This document shows positions 1 through 7,213 of a DNA stretch of 13,240 bases, in pieces. The notes beneath the pieces are model-generated. The model was not told where the DNA came from. It did no database searches and saw only the letters and a list, made by a program, of their open reading frames with translations. The translations under genes were made by a program, and so were the position numbers. Location of the stretch: positions 1-13,240 of the forward strand of contig JBBREQ010000067.1 in assembly GCA_038202795.1 (NCBI GenBank). Direction: 5' to 3'. Each line of letters starts with the position of its first letter. The stretch's first letter is position 1. This DNA is from PHET01 sp038202795 (GTDB lineage: Bacteria; Actinomycetota; Coriobacteriia; Anaerosomatales; PHET01).

Positions 1-686
1 AGCGCGCCCAGCGGGCAGAGGTGACGGCACCACAGCCGCGGTTCGAGCCATGACGCGCCCACGATCGCTGCGGCCATGCCCAGCACGAACAGCGGCAGGT
101 CGAACGCGAGCGGGCGCTGGAAGATCAGCCGACCCGCCGCGGCATTGCTCAGGAAGTCGACGGGGATGCGCAGTGGGGGAGCGAGGTAGAGCACGTCGCC
201 CGTGAGCCGCAGCACCCGATCGGCCAGCGGGTAGAGCAGCACGGTCGCGGTGCGGGTGAGAATCGCGAGCGGGTCCAGCAGCAGAAACGCGCCGCTGCCA
301 AACAGCGCGAGCCCGGCGCAGCCCAACAGCACGAACGCGGGTGCCTTGCGCAGTGCATCGCGTGCCCGTGGCGAGAGGTTTCGCCCCAGTCCGCGCGAGG
401 GGCCGAGCCACTCGATGAGCGCACCGGTGGGGCACAGGTAGCCACAGAACGCGCGGCCCGCGATGAGCGGTGCGACCAGCATCAGCACGGCCCCGATCAC
501 CAGCGGCCCCACCACCACACCGTTGAGCGCGGAGTTCAGCGCGATCAGCGGATCGGCGACCAGAAACGCGCCCAGAAACACGCGTCCCAGCGGCCACACG
601 GTGAGTGTGAGCAGCGTCATGAACGTCACAAGCGACGCTATCTGGAACCAGCGGCGACGCCGGTGCAGCCGAGGAGGACCGCTCAC
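1..686 (-). CDS. Integral-membrane 4Fe-4S binding protein (NapH/polyferredoxin-like), partial at left edge
   Basis: Starts with GTG at 686 in a GTGA overlap with the stop of the upstream DUF362 gene and stays open to the left edge, giving 228 visible residues. The N-terminus is Arg-rich (about residues 6-12), followed by hydrophobic segments at about 16-43 and 57-76, then GRAFCGYLCPTGAL (C81-x3-C85-P). More hydrophobic stretches follow, and a second motif WCRHLCPLGA (C220-x3-C224-P) lies at the cut end. Paired CxxxCP motifs next to membrane helices are the signature of NapH/CcoG/YccM-type membrane ferredoxins, which pass electrons across or along the membrane. The C-terminal ferredoxin domain expected in this family would lie outside the window. 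Translational coupling to DUF362 suggests the two act together. Family assignment is firm; the electron donor and acceptor are unknown. Confidence 0.85.
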   Translation of the reverse strand, partial: MSGPPRLHRRRRWFQIASLVTFMTLLTLTVWPLGRVFLGAFLVADPLIALNSALNGVVVGPLVIGAVLMLVAPLIAGRAFCGYLCPTGALIEWLGPSRGLGRNLSPRARDALRKAPAFVLLGCAGLALFGSGAFLLLDPLAILTRTATVLLYPLADRVLRLTGDVLYLAPPLRIPVDFLSNAAAGRLIFQRPLAFDLPLFVLGMAAAIVGASWLEPRLWCRHLCPLGA

Positions 687-1696
687 GACGTCTCCTCGAT
701 GTCGAGCGACTTCAGATCGGTGGTGCCCAGCCCCTGCTTCTCGGCGAGTCTGAGGTAGCTCAGGCTGGAGGGCTTGCGGCCGAACAGTGTCGCGCCGTAC
801 GAATCCACCGCGACCGCGTTGGTGCCCGCTACCACCAGTCGCCCGGGGCGAACGTCTGAGAGGCTGCCACCCGAGGGTCCGTTTCGCACAAGCAGCCGGG
901 TTCCGTCGAGCACCTGCAACTGCGGACGCACGAAGCTGTTCATGTCGACGATCTTCTGGTCGAACCCCTGGTGCACGCTGCCGCGGCTTCCGCCCATGAT
1001 GCCCATGAGGTTCTTCATCGACATCGTGAGCCCGGCCAGCCCGTGGGTCTTGGCGCACGGGATGTTGATGACCACATCGGCGTCGAAGATGTCGGTCACC
1101 AACGGCCAGGACTTCAGCGAGCGGCCGCCGGGGATCTCGATGCGGTCGTAGTCGCGGTCCGAGAGCACCTTCATGCGACCGTCGACGTCGTTGACGGCCT
1201 TTGCGATGCCCGAGACGGTGTACGCCTGGCGCGCTGGAGCGGTGGGGTGGTCGAACACCGTCACCGACTTCGCGCCCGCTTCCCAGCACATCTTCACGAC
1301 CGCAGCCACGACGGCGGGGTTGGTGGTCGCCCCGTACTTGGGCTCACGCGCGGTGAGGATGTTGGGCTTGACCACCACGCTGTCGCCCTTGCGAACGAAC
1401 CGACCCATGCCGCCGAGAAGCGCGACCGCTGCCACGGCGTTTGCGGCAGGATCGTCGCCGCGCGCCACGCCGAGGTCGGGGGGCGCTGGCGGTGGGGGCG
1501 CACTACCGGTCGCCGCAGCGCTGCTGGTTGCAGGCGCGCTCGCCGTAGGCTCGGTCCCGAACTCGCGACGGATAGGGGCTTGGCGCTGCGCTTCCGACCA
1601 CTCCAGCAGCCGTGCGCAGCCACCCAGCCCCCCGGTACCCGCGGCGAGCGATGTCAGGACAGTGAGGCGGATGAGTTCTCGGCGGTCAAGATCCAT
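683..1696 (-). CDS. DUF362 family protein, Tat-exported lipoprotein
   Basis: 337 residues. The N-terminus carries a twin-arginine-like motif (RRELIRL, residues 5-11), a hydrophobic stretch and a lipobox LGGC ending at C27, so export by Tat and lipid anchoring on the outer face of the membrane is likely. A low-complexity Ala/Ser/Pro linker covers about residues 45-74. The DUF362 core follows, with VVKPNI, KTHGLAGLTMSMKNLMG and a conserved C-terminal AVAVDSYGA region. No ferredoxin cluster motif is seen in this protein, although some DUF362 proteins have one; the downstream membrane protein supplies CxxxCP motifs instead. The ATG at 1696 is 12 bases after the stop of the zinc-finger gene and has no clear Shine-Dalgarno, so it probably depends on coupling. 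DUF362 proteins have no settled biochemical function; a redox role is inferred from context. Confidence 0.88.
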   Translation of the reverse strand: MDLDRRELIRLTVLTSLAAGTGGLGGCARLLEWSEAQRQAPIRREFGTEPTASAPATSSAAATGSAPPPPAPPDLGVARGDDPAANAVAAVALLGGMGRFVRKGDSVVVKPNILTAREPKYGATTNPAVVAAVVKMCWEAGAKSVTVFDHPTAPARQAYTVSGIAKAVNDVDGRMKVLSDRDYDRIEIPGGRSLKSWPLVTDIFDADVVINIPCAKTHGLAGLTMSMKNLMGIMGGSRGSVHQGFDQKIVDMNSFVRPQLQVLDGTRLLVRNGPSGGSLSDVRPGRLVVAGTNAVAVDSYGATLFGRKPSSLSYLRLAEKQGLGTTDLKSLDIEETS

Positions 1697-1708
1697 GGGC
1701 GTTGTAGC

Positions 1709-1978
1709 CTAGCCGCGCTCGACGTAGGTGTCGTCCGGGTAGCACCACAGCCAGTCACCGGGTCTGTTGCTCACGGGGCCGATTATCGGGTGACCGGTGT
1801 CCGCGTTATGCGCCCGCGCATGCCGCTTGGGCGACGAATCGCAGCAGCCCACATGCCCGCAGGTCTTGCAGACGTCCAGTGAGACCCACGTGCTCCCTTC
1901 CTTGACGCACTCCTCACACACGCCATCAACGCGCGGGGCAAGGTCGGGATCGACGTCGGCCAGGTGGTTGCAGCCCAT
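1709..1978 (-). CDS. UBP-type zinc finger protein
   Basis: 89 residues from ATG at 1978. That start has AGAGGA about six bases upstream and is preferred over an in-frame TTG at 1996. The protein is a stand-alone zf-UBP domain: C3-x-H5, C21-x2-C24, a W-x5 spacer, C37-x2-C40, C45/C46, H53, H57 and H63 in TGHP. In eukaryotes this fold binds the free C-terminus of ubiquitin. Bacterial copies of about 90 residues are common in actinobacteria, where ubiquitin is absent, and their ligand is not established. It is the first gene of an apparent operon with the DUF362 lipoprotein and membrane 4Fe-4S protein. No signal peptide is visible, so it should be cytoplasmic. Confidence 0.85.
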   Translation of the reverse strand: MGCNHLADVDPDLAPRVDGVCEECVKEGSTWVSLDVCKTCGHVGCCDSSPKRHARAHNADTGHPIIGPVSNRPGDWLWCYPDDTYVERG

Positions 1979-2116
1979 GGCGGTTCCTCTCGGCAAGGTG
2001 AGGTGTCTACGTGGTTTGTACCGTTCGCGGCGGCAGGGTAGTCATCGCGCTGAGAGTTCGCGTCAAGCGCTAAACTGGGCGGGTCCGCTTCCGCACTTCT
2101 CGGAAGGATGCACCGC
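1979..2116. promoter_or_regulatory. Divergent intergenic region with weak promoter-like elements
   Basis: This 138-base gap separates divergent transcription units and must hold two promoters. On the minus strand TTGACG (2066 to 2061) could be a -35 element for the zinc-finger operon, but the best -10 candidate (TACCCT) sits about 20 bases away, which is long. On the plus strand TAAACT (2071-2076) resembles a -10 for the PLP-enzyme operon but has no good -35. GGAAGG at 2102-2107 is the Shine-Dalgarno that fixes the downstream start at 2117, nine bases later. Presence of promoters is inferred from gene direction; the individual boxes are weak. Confidence 0.3.
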
Positions 2117-3223
2117 ATGCCACTACCGCTGTTCAGCCGCTACCCGCAACTCGCTTCTCTCGCGCACGTCGCGCTGGGAACCCTGCCCACGCCCGTCGAC
2201 CTCGTCGCGCTTGACGCGCCCGGTCTGTCGCAGCTGCTCATCAAGCGCGACGACCTCACCAGCACGCTCTACGGCGGCAACAAGGTCCGCAAGCTCGAAT
2301 TCCTGCTGGGGGCCGCGCTTGCCGAGAACCGCCGCGCGGTCGTTACGTTCGGGGCGTACGGCTCCAACCACGCGCTCGCCACAGCCGTACACGCTCGTGC
2401 CCTGGGGCTCGAACCGCACGTCGTTCTTTCGCCGCAGGCCCCTGGCCCGTTCGCGGCGGCGACGCTGCGCGCGCACGCCAAGCTGGGCACGGTCATTCAC
2501 CCGGTCGACGGCTGGGATGGTGCACGCGAAGCGGTCGCCGCCAAGCAGCAGCTGGCCCAGCGCGACGGCATCGAACCCGCCTTGATCCCCATGGGCGGCA
2601 CGAGCCCCTTGGGCGCCGCAGGCTACGTGAACGCCGCCTTCGAGATCCTCGATCAGGCCGCGGCTGACCCGTCGCTCGCGCCTGACGTGGTCTACCTCGC
2701 CGCCGGTACGTTGGGCACCGCCGTGGGTCTCGCGCTGGGTTTCGCTGCGGCCGGAGCGTCCACGCGCGTGGTCGCTATCCGCGTCACCCCCGGCGAGGTC
2801 GCCAACGACGCCTTCGCCGAGAAGATCGCCGCCGAGACGGTCGAACTCCTGCACGGCGCCGACCCCAGCTTCCCCCAGCTGACGCTCTCGGACCTGGCGT
2901 TCTCGCTACGCCACGATTGGTTCGAGCCCGGCTACGGGGTCGTGACTCCCGCGACCACCCTAGCGGTCGTCACCGCGAAGAACAGTGGCATCAAGCTCGA
3001 GACCACCTACACCGGCAAGGCGTTCGCGGCGCTGCTCGCAGACGCGGAGGCCGGCCTTCTCGGCGAGCAGAGCGTCATGTTCATCGACACGTATAACTCC
3101 GCACCCATGCCGGCGCCCGGGCCGGTCGAGCTACTGCCGCCGGTGCTCCAGGAGTACGTCGCAACCTGCGACGAGCTGTTCGGCCCGGCACAGGCCCATC
3201 CCACAGAAGGGGAGAGCACATGA
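2117..3223 (+). CDS. PLP-dependent D-cysteine desulfhydrase / ACC deaminase family protein
   Basis: 368 residues from ATG 2117; an ATG at 2108 abuts the GGAAGG ribosome site and is too close to use. Fold-type II PLP enzyme: GGNKVRKLEF places the Schiff-base lysine at K56, GSNH (S83-N84-H85) matches the conserved Ser-Asn-His of the family, and GGTSPLGAAGYVNAAFEI is the phosphate/substrate region. The late motif is TTYTGKAFAAL; true ACC deaminases have a Tyr-Glu pair there and desulfhydrases Tyr-Thr, so D-cysteine desulfhydrase-like activity (release of sulfide, pyruvate and ammonia) is favoured. The usual late HTGG-type motif is replaced by FIDTYNSAP, so the substrate may differ. The stop overlaps the start of the next gene (ATGA), implying co-translation with the aldolase-like lyase. 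Family is certain, substrate is not. Confidence 0.87.
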   Translation: MPLPLFSRYPQLASLAHVALGTLPTPVDLVALDAPGLSQLLIKRDDLTSTLYGGNKVRKLEFLLGAALAENRRAVVTFGAYGSNHALATAVHARALGLEPHVVLSPQAPGPFAAATLRAHAKLGTVIHPVDGWDGAREAVAAKQQLAQRDGIEPALIPMGGTSPLGAAGYVNAAFEILDQAAADPSLAPDVVYLAAGTLGTAVGLALGFAAAGASTRVVAIRVTPGEVANDAFAEKIAAETVELLHGADPSFPQLTLSDLAFSLRHDWFEPGYGVVTPATTLAVVTAKNSGIKLETTYTGKAFAALLADAEAGLLGEQSVMFIDTYNSAPMPAPGPVELLPPVLQEYVATCDELFGPAQAHPTEGEST

Positions 3224-4236
3224 TCTGGCGAGGATTCGGCTCGGATAACCACTCGGGCGTGCACCCCGAAGTGATCGCATCGATGATGGCGGCCAATCTG
3301 GGCCATGCGCACGGCTACGGCGAAGACCCGTGGACCGACGAGGCCACCGCCACACTCAGGCGCCACCTGGGCGAGGACTGCGACATCGCATTCGTCTTCA
3401 ACGGCACCGGCGCGAACTGCGTGTCGTTCGCGGCCACGTGTCGCCCGTGGGAGAGCGTCATCTGCGCGAGCACCGCCCACATCAACTGCGACGAGTGTGC
3501 CGCGCCCGAACACCTTGCAGGCGTCAAGCTTGTGGCAGTCGAGACCCCTGACGGCAAGCTCACGCCCGATCTCGTGCGCCCCCACCTCACCAACTTCGGT
3601 TTCGAGCACGCTGCACAGCCGCGCGTCATCTCCGTGAGCAACGTGAGCGAGCTGGGCACCGTTTACACGCCCGGCGAGCTGGCGCGACTCGCGGATCTCG
3701 CGCATGCGCACAACATGCTGCTGCACGTCGACGGCGCGCGCATCGCCAATGCCGTCGCGTCGCTGGGCTGCACGCTGCGCGAACTCACCGCCGACGCCGG
3801 CGTGGACGTCCTGTCACTGGGTGCCACCAAAAACGGCGCGCTGGGCGCCGAGGCGGTCGTGCTGTTTGGCGACGCGCGCACCGATCACCTCAAGTACGTG
3901 CGCAAGCAGCTGGGGCAGCTCGCCAGCAAGATGCGGTTCTCCTCGGCGCAGTTCTCGGCGATGTTCGAGGGTGACCTGTGGATCGACTCGGCGACACACG
4001 CTAACGCGATGGCGCGTCTGCTCGCTGACGGCGCCCGCGCAGCCGGTATCGAACTCGCACAGGTCCCTCAGGCCAACGAGGTCTTCGCGATTCTACCCGC
4101 CGAGAAGATCGCGCCGCTTCAGGAGCGCTTCCACTTCTACATCTGGGACGAGCCGGGCAACGTCGTTCGCTGGGTGACCTCGTGGGACACCACCCAGGCC
4201 GATGTCGAAGCGCTGGTGGCCGCAGTGTCGGGGTAG
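3220..4236 (+). CDS. Low-specificity threonine aldolase / beta-eliminating lyase family protein
   Basis: 338 residues. The ATG at 3220 overlaps the upstream TGA in ATGA and has AAGGGGAG at 3207-3214. Fold-type I PLP enzyme of the aromatic amino acid beta-eliminating lyase/threonine aldolase family: FGSDNHSGVHP near the N-terminus, LHVDGAR with D171 (pyridine-nitrogen contact) and R174, and LGATKNG with the Schiff-base lysine at K204. Length fits bacterial low-specificity L-threonine aldolases, which cleave threonine or allo-threonine to glycine and acetaldehyde. Translational coupling to the D-cysteine desulfhydrase-like gene suggests a shared route for beta-substituted or D-amino acids, but that is inference. 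Convergent with the dehydrogenase-like gene on the other strand, 28 bases away, with no clear terminator hairpin between. Confidence 0.88.
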   Translation: MIWRGFGSDNHSGVHPEVIASMMAANLGHAHGYGEDPWTDEATATLRRHLGEDCDIAFVFNGTGANCVSFAATCRPWESVICASTAHINCDECAAPEHLAGVKLVAVETPDGKLTPDLVRPHLTNFGFEHAAQPRVISVSNVSELGTVYTPGELARLADLAHAHNMLLHVDGARIANAVASLGCTLRELTADAGVDVLSLGATKNGALGAEAVVLFGDARTDHLKYVRKQLGQLASKMRFSSAQFSAMFEGDLWIDSATHANAMARLLADGARAAGIELAQVPQANEVFAILPAEKIAPLQERFHFYIWDEPGNVVRWVTSWDTTQADVEALVAAVSG

Positions 4237-4264
4237 CACGCGCAGCCGCAGCCGCCAGCTGTCG

Positions 4265-5500
4265 CTACGGCACCCTCTTAGCGCCCACCTTGTAGATCGC
4301 CCCACCCTTCATGTCGCACAGGTACAGCTCGCCTCCAGCGGTCAGCCCGAAGCTCGAGATGTTCATCGAGGTGTTGCGCATCTCGCGGTCTCTGACGGGC
4401 GTGCCCTTGCGCAGGAAGTAAATGCGGCCCGTTATGAAGTCGGCGTAGACGTAGACTCCCTGCAAGACAGGGTAGTCGGTGCCGCGGTAGACGTAGCCAC
4501 CCGTGATGCTTTCAGTGGTGGGGTGCTTGTGCGTCTTGACCGGCTTGCGGAACGACGAGGCGTTGCTCGGAGCGGGCGAGCCCGGGGGATAGGTGAGGAG
4601 TCCCTCGTAGCGGTCCCACCCGAAGTTCACGCCTTTGACTCCCTTGCCCAGGTAGTCGATCTCTTCTCGGCGTTCCTGGCCCACGTCACCGATCCACATG
4701 GCGCCGGTCTTCGAGTCGAAGCTGAACCGCCACGGATTGCGCAGGCCCAGCGCCCAGATCGACTGCGCGTACGCGGAGTTGCCCACGAACGGGTTGTCCT
4801 TGGGGATGCGGTATGTCGCCGGGAGCGCGGTCGCCGCGCGGGTCTCGCCCACGTCGATGCGCAGCATCTTACCCAGCCGCGTGTTCTTCTTCTGGGCGTT
4901 GCCCTTGGGGTCGCCCGCTCCGCCACCGTCACCCATCCCGATGTAGAGCATGTTGTCGGGCCCGAACTGCAGGCACCCGCCGTTGTGGTTCGCGTAGGGT
5001 TGCGAGCGCGTGAGGATCGTCGTGTCCGTCAACGTGGGCGCGTCGGTTGCCGGATCGTTCGCAGTGTAGCGAGCAATCACCGTGCTGCCGCTCAGGTCGG
5101 TGTAGTTCACGTAGAACCGGCCGTTGTTCATGAAGTCCGGCGCCAGCGCCATGCCAAGAAGTCCCTGCTCGCCACCTTTGCTCACCTTGGTGCTGATGTC
5201 GAGGTACGGCCGAGAGACGACTCTGCCGCCCGCCCGCACGATTCTGATGCGCCCGCCCTTCTCCACCACAAACGAGCGTCCCGCGTTGCCCTTCGCCGAG
5301 GTGAAGTACAGAGGCTCGGACAGCCCGCTGAAGCGCTTGCTCAGCGTGAGCCGAAGCTTCGAGAGGGGCACGGTCGCCTGAGCGCTCACCGCGGCCGAAC
5401 CTCCCGAGCCCGCTGCGCTCGCAGCGAGTGCGCTATCGGGGACAGCCACAAGGGCCGCTGCCATCAACCCGACTACCAACCAGCTCATCATTCTCTTCAC
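4265..5500 (-). CDS. Secreted PQQ-dependent sugar dehydrogenase family protein (GSDH/YliI-like)
   Basis: 411 residues from GTG at 5500, chosen because GGAGG (5513-5509) lies eight bases upstream; an upstream in-frame TTG at 5515 overlaps that site. A Sec signal peptide (K/R near the start, hydrophobic core, ALAASA) predicts export. The six-bladed propeller family of soluble glucose dehydrogenase is recognised from YANHNGG (H172), MLYIGMGDGG, LGKMLRID, GLRNPWR (R254-N255), WIGDVGQ, SITGGYVYRG and GELYLCD. In soluble glucose dehydrogenase the equivalent His is the catalytic base and the Arg-Asn pair lies by the cofactor. The substrate of this branch (COG2133) is generally unknown, so glucose should not be assumed. 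It lies 36 bases after a paralogue, as third gene of the peroxiredoxin operon. Confidence 0.85.
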   Translation of the reverse strand: MKRMMSWLVVGLMAAALVAVPDSALAASAAGSGGSAAVSAQATVPLSKLRLTLSKRFSGLSEPLYFTSAKGNAGRSFVVEKGGRIRIVRAGGRVVSRPYLDISTKVSKGGEQGLLGMALAPDFMNNGRFYVNYTDLSGSTVIARYTANDPATDAPTLTDTTILTRSQPYANHNGGCLQFGPDNMLYIGMGDGGGAGDPKGNAQKKNTRLGKMLRIDVGETRAATALPATYRIPKDNPFVGNSAYAQSIWALGLRNPWRFSFDSKTGAMWIGDVGQERREEIDYLGKGVKGVNFGWDRYEGLLTYPPGSPAPSNASSFRKPVKTHKHPTTESITGGYVYRGTDYPVLQGVYVYADFITGRIYFLRKGTPVRDREMRNTSMNISSFGLTAGGELYLCDMKGGAIYKVGAKRVP

Positions 5501-5536
5501 CGAAACCGCCTCCAAACGGTACTGCGTCCCCTCACT

Positions 5537-6724
5537 TCACTTGCCGGCCGTCACGCGGTACAGCGTGCCGCCGATGTCGCACACGTACAGCTCGCCGGAC
5601 TCGTCCTCACCGAAACTCGACGGATTGCCCGCGCTCTCAACCAACCGGCGCTCACGCGGTGCAGCCAGTTCTGCGCCGTTCTCGTCTGTCCGCTGAAGCC
5701 CGGCGATCCAGCCCGCCGAGTAGTCCGCATAGAAGTACGTTCCCGCGAGCGCCGGGTAGACACTGCCGCGGTAGACGTAGCCACCGGTCACCGACTGGCC
5801 GTCTTCTCGCCCGTACTCGGTGATCGGGAAGCGGAAGCCGTCCTTGCTCGGACGGGCGCCTTCCGGGTAGGGGTGCGTGCCCTCCCACAGGTTCCAGCCC
5901 CAGTTCACGCCGGCGGCCTCGGCCAGCGGGACGAAATCGATCTCCTCCCAGGCGTTTTGGCCCACATCCCCGATCCACAGGTCGTGAGTCTCTCGGTCGA
6001 AGCTGTAGCGCCACGGGTTGCGGACCCCCAGCTGCACGACCTCGGGCTTCGGCTTCGCCCCCGCCGAGAAGTCCAGGACCAGCATCTTGCCCAGAAGCTC
6101 CTGGGGATTCTGGGCACGGCTCTCGGGGTCGCCGCCCGCGCCGCCATCGCCCATCCCTAACCAGAGCCGCTGCGTGCCGGGCTCGAACACGATGCAGCCC
6201 CCGTTATGGTTGGCGTAGGGCTGCGCAATGCGCAGGATGGTCTCCGGTCCGGTGAGTTGCGGCGCGTCGCTTGTGGGGTCGTCTGAGGTGAAGCGCGACA
6301 CGACCGTCGCTCCCTGCGTGTCCGTGTAGTTCACATACAACGTCCCGGAGGTCGCGTAGTCGGGCGCGAACGCCAAGCCCAGCAACCCTCGCTCACCGCC
6401 GTCACTGATTCGGCCCTTCACGTCGAGGAACGGCGCGTCCGAGACGGTCTTGCCGCGCACCACGCGCACGAGTCCACCCTGCTCGACGACGAACAGCCGC
6501 TCCGAGCCGTCACCCGCATGCGTCACGAACAGCGGGCGGTCGAACCCGTCGGCAACCGGCTCCAGCGCGATCTCGATAGCCGACAACGAAGCGGGTGCAC
6601 GCATTGCACGTGGAGCCGCGCTGTCGGGGGCCGGTACGGTCGTTGGCAGGGAACGCGCGCATGCCGAGGTCGCGAGCACGACACCCGCGCAGGCCAGCAT
6701 CGCGACGCGCGGGCCCCGCCTCAC
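5537..6724 (-). CDS. PQQ-dependent sugar dehydrogenase family lipoprotein
   Basis: 395 residues from GTG at 6724, which overlaps the peroxiredoxin stop (GTGA), so translation is probably coupled; GAGG lies about ten bases upstream. The N-terminus RRGPRVAMLACAGVVLATSAC has an ATSAC lipobox-like end (C22), although Thr at -3 is not classical, so an anchored extracytoplasmic lipoprotein is likely. Core motifs match its downstream neighbour: YANHNGG (H173), LGMGDGG, LGKMLVLD, GVRNPWR (R235-N236), WIGDVGQ, SVTGGYVYRG and GELYVCD. It is clearly a tandem paralogue of the downstream gene, by many shared segments in the same order. An aldose dehydrogenase-type activity with PQQ is the family expectation; substrate and cofactor use are not shown by sequence. 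Confidence 0.85.
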   Translation of the reverse strand: MRRGPRVAMLACAGVVLATSACARSLPTTVPAPDSAAPRAMRAPASLSAIEIALEPVADGFDRPLFVTHAGDGSERLFVVEQGGLVRVVRGKTVSDAPFLDVKGRISDGGERGLLGLAFAPDYATSGTLYVNYTDTQGATVVSRFTSDDPTSDAPQLTGPETILRIAQPYANHNGGCIVFEPGTQRLWLGMGDGGAGGDPESRAQNPQELLGKMLVLDFSAGAKPKPEVVQLGVRNPWRYSFDRETHDLWIGDVGQNAWEEIDFVPLAEAAGVNWGWNLWEGTHPYPEGARPSKDGFRFPITEYGREDGQSVTGGYVYRGSVYPALAGTYFYADYSAGWIAGLQRTDENGAELAAPRERRLVESAGNPSSFGEDESGELYVCDIGGTLYRVTAGK

Positions 6725-7203
6725 GGTGTATACACCTCGTGACTCAGCTCGCGGATCGCATCGACGACATCCTTGGCGTGTCCCTCGAGCTTCACCTTGG
6801 GCCAGACGCGCGCGATCGTCCCATCCGGCGCGACAAGAAACGTGCTGCGCTGTGCCGTTACTCCCAGCACGCCGCGCGCGCCGTACGAGTCGATCACGAG
6901 CTTGCCCGGGTCAGGCACCATGGGAAACGTCAGCTCGAACTTGTCGATGAACCGCTTCTGGATCTCCGGCTTGTCGGCACTTACGCCCACCACGAGGGCG
7001 TTGAGGGCTTCCAGGGTCACCTTGTGCTCCTGGAAGTCTTTCGCTTCGTGCGTTCAACCAGGAGTGTTCGCGCGCGAATAGAAGTAGACCGCAACCCACT
7101 TCCCCCGGTGGTCCGCGAGGCGGAAACGTTCGCCGGTAGCGGTGGGTTGGTCGATGTCGGGCGCGGTCTCACCCGTCACGGGCATCTTGATATCCTGAGC
7201 CAT
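6721..7203 (-). CDS. Selenocysteine-containing peroxiredoxin (BCP/AhpC-TSA family), TGA recoded at residue 50
   Basis: The frame runs from ATG at 7203 (ribosome site GAGGAGA, 7214-7208) to TGA at 6723-6721: 160 residues with a single in-frame TGA at 7056-7054. Around it the protein reads YFYSRANTPG-U-THEAKDF, which aligns with the TPGCT.EA motif of BCP-type peroxiredoxins, so the TGA stands exactly at the peroxidatic cysteine. Both sides are continuous and conserved, for example VGVSADKPE, F..KF.LTFPMVPDPG and ARGVLGV. A hairpin suited to a SECIS follows. There is no cysteine elsewhere; the BCP resolving position five residues on is K55. It would therefore be a one-selenol peroxidase reducing hydroperoxides with an external thiol. 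First gene of an operon with two PQQ-dehydrogenase-like genes. The alternative, a nonsense mutation, is less likely; sel genes are not visible in this window. Confidence 0.85.
7008..7036 (-). promoter_or_regulatory. Putative bacterial SECIS hairpin for the recoded TGA
   Basis: Read on the minus strand, the arm CTTCCAGG (7036-7029) pairs perfectly with CCTGGAAG (7015-7008) around a 13-base loop (7028-7016) starting A-G. The stem begins 17 bases after the TGA and the loop 25 bases after it. Known bacterial SECIS elements lie inside the reading frame directly 3' of the UGA, with an apical loop that has G among its first two bases; both hold here. Inside the loop CAC/GTG could add three more pairs. 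SelB binding is inferred; folding energy was not calculated. Confidence 0.7.
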
Positions 7204-7213
7204 GGGGTCTCCT

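Noticed and set aside
971..1882. A 303-codon open frame on the plus strand
   Set aside because: Antisense to the DUF362 gene and zinc-finger gene; no recognisable domain and a composition typical of shadow frames.
4237..4264. Terminator between the convergent aldolase-like and dehydrogenase-like genes
   Set aside because: Only short, poorly paired GC segments are seen and no T-run; nothing meets the pattern of an intrinsic terminator.
4202..6160. A 652-codon open frame on the plus strand
   Set aside because: It lies antisense to the two dehydrogenase-like genes, which have clear conserved motifs; its translation is Arg/Ala/Val-rich with no domain. This is typical of shadow frames in high-GC DNA.
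6721..7020. A 99-residue C-terminal thioredoxin-fold fragment or frameshifted pseudogene
   Set aside because: The full frame is continuous to ATG 7203 with a proper ribosome site; only one TGA interrupts it, at the catalytic position, and no base shift is needed.
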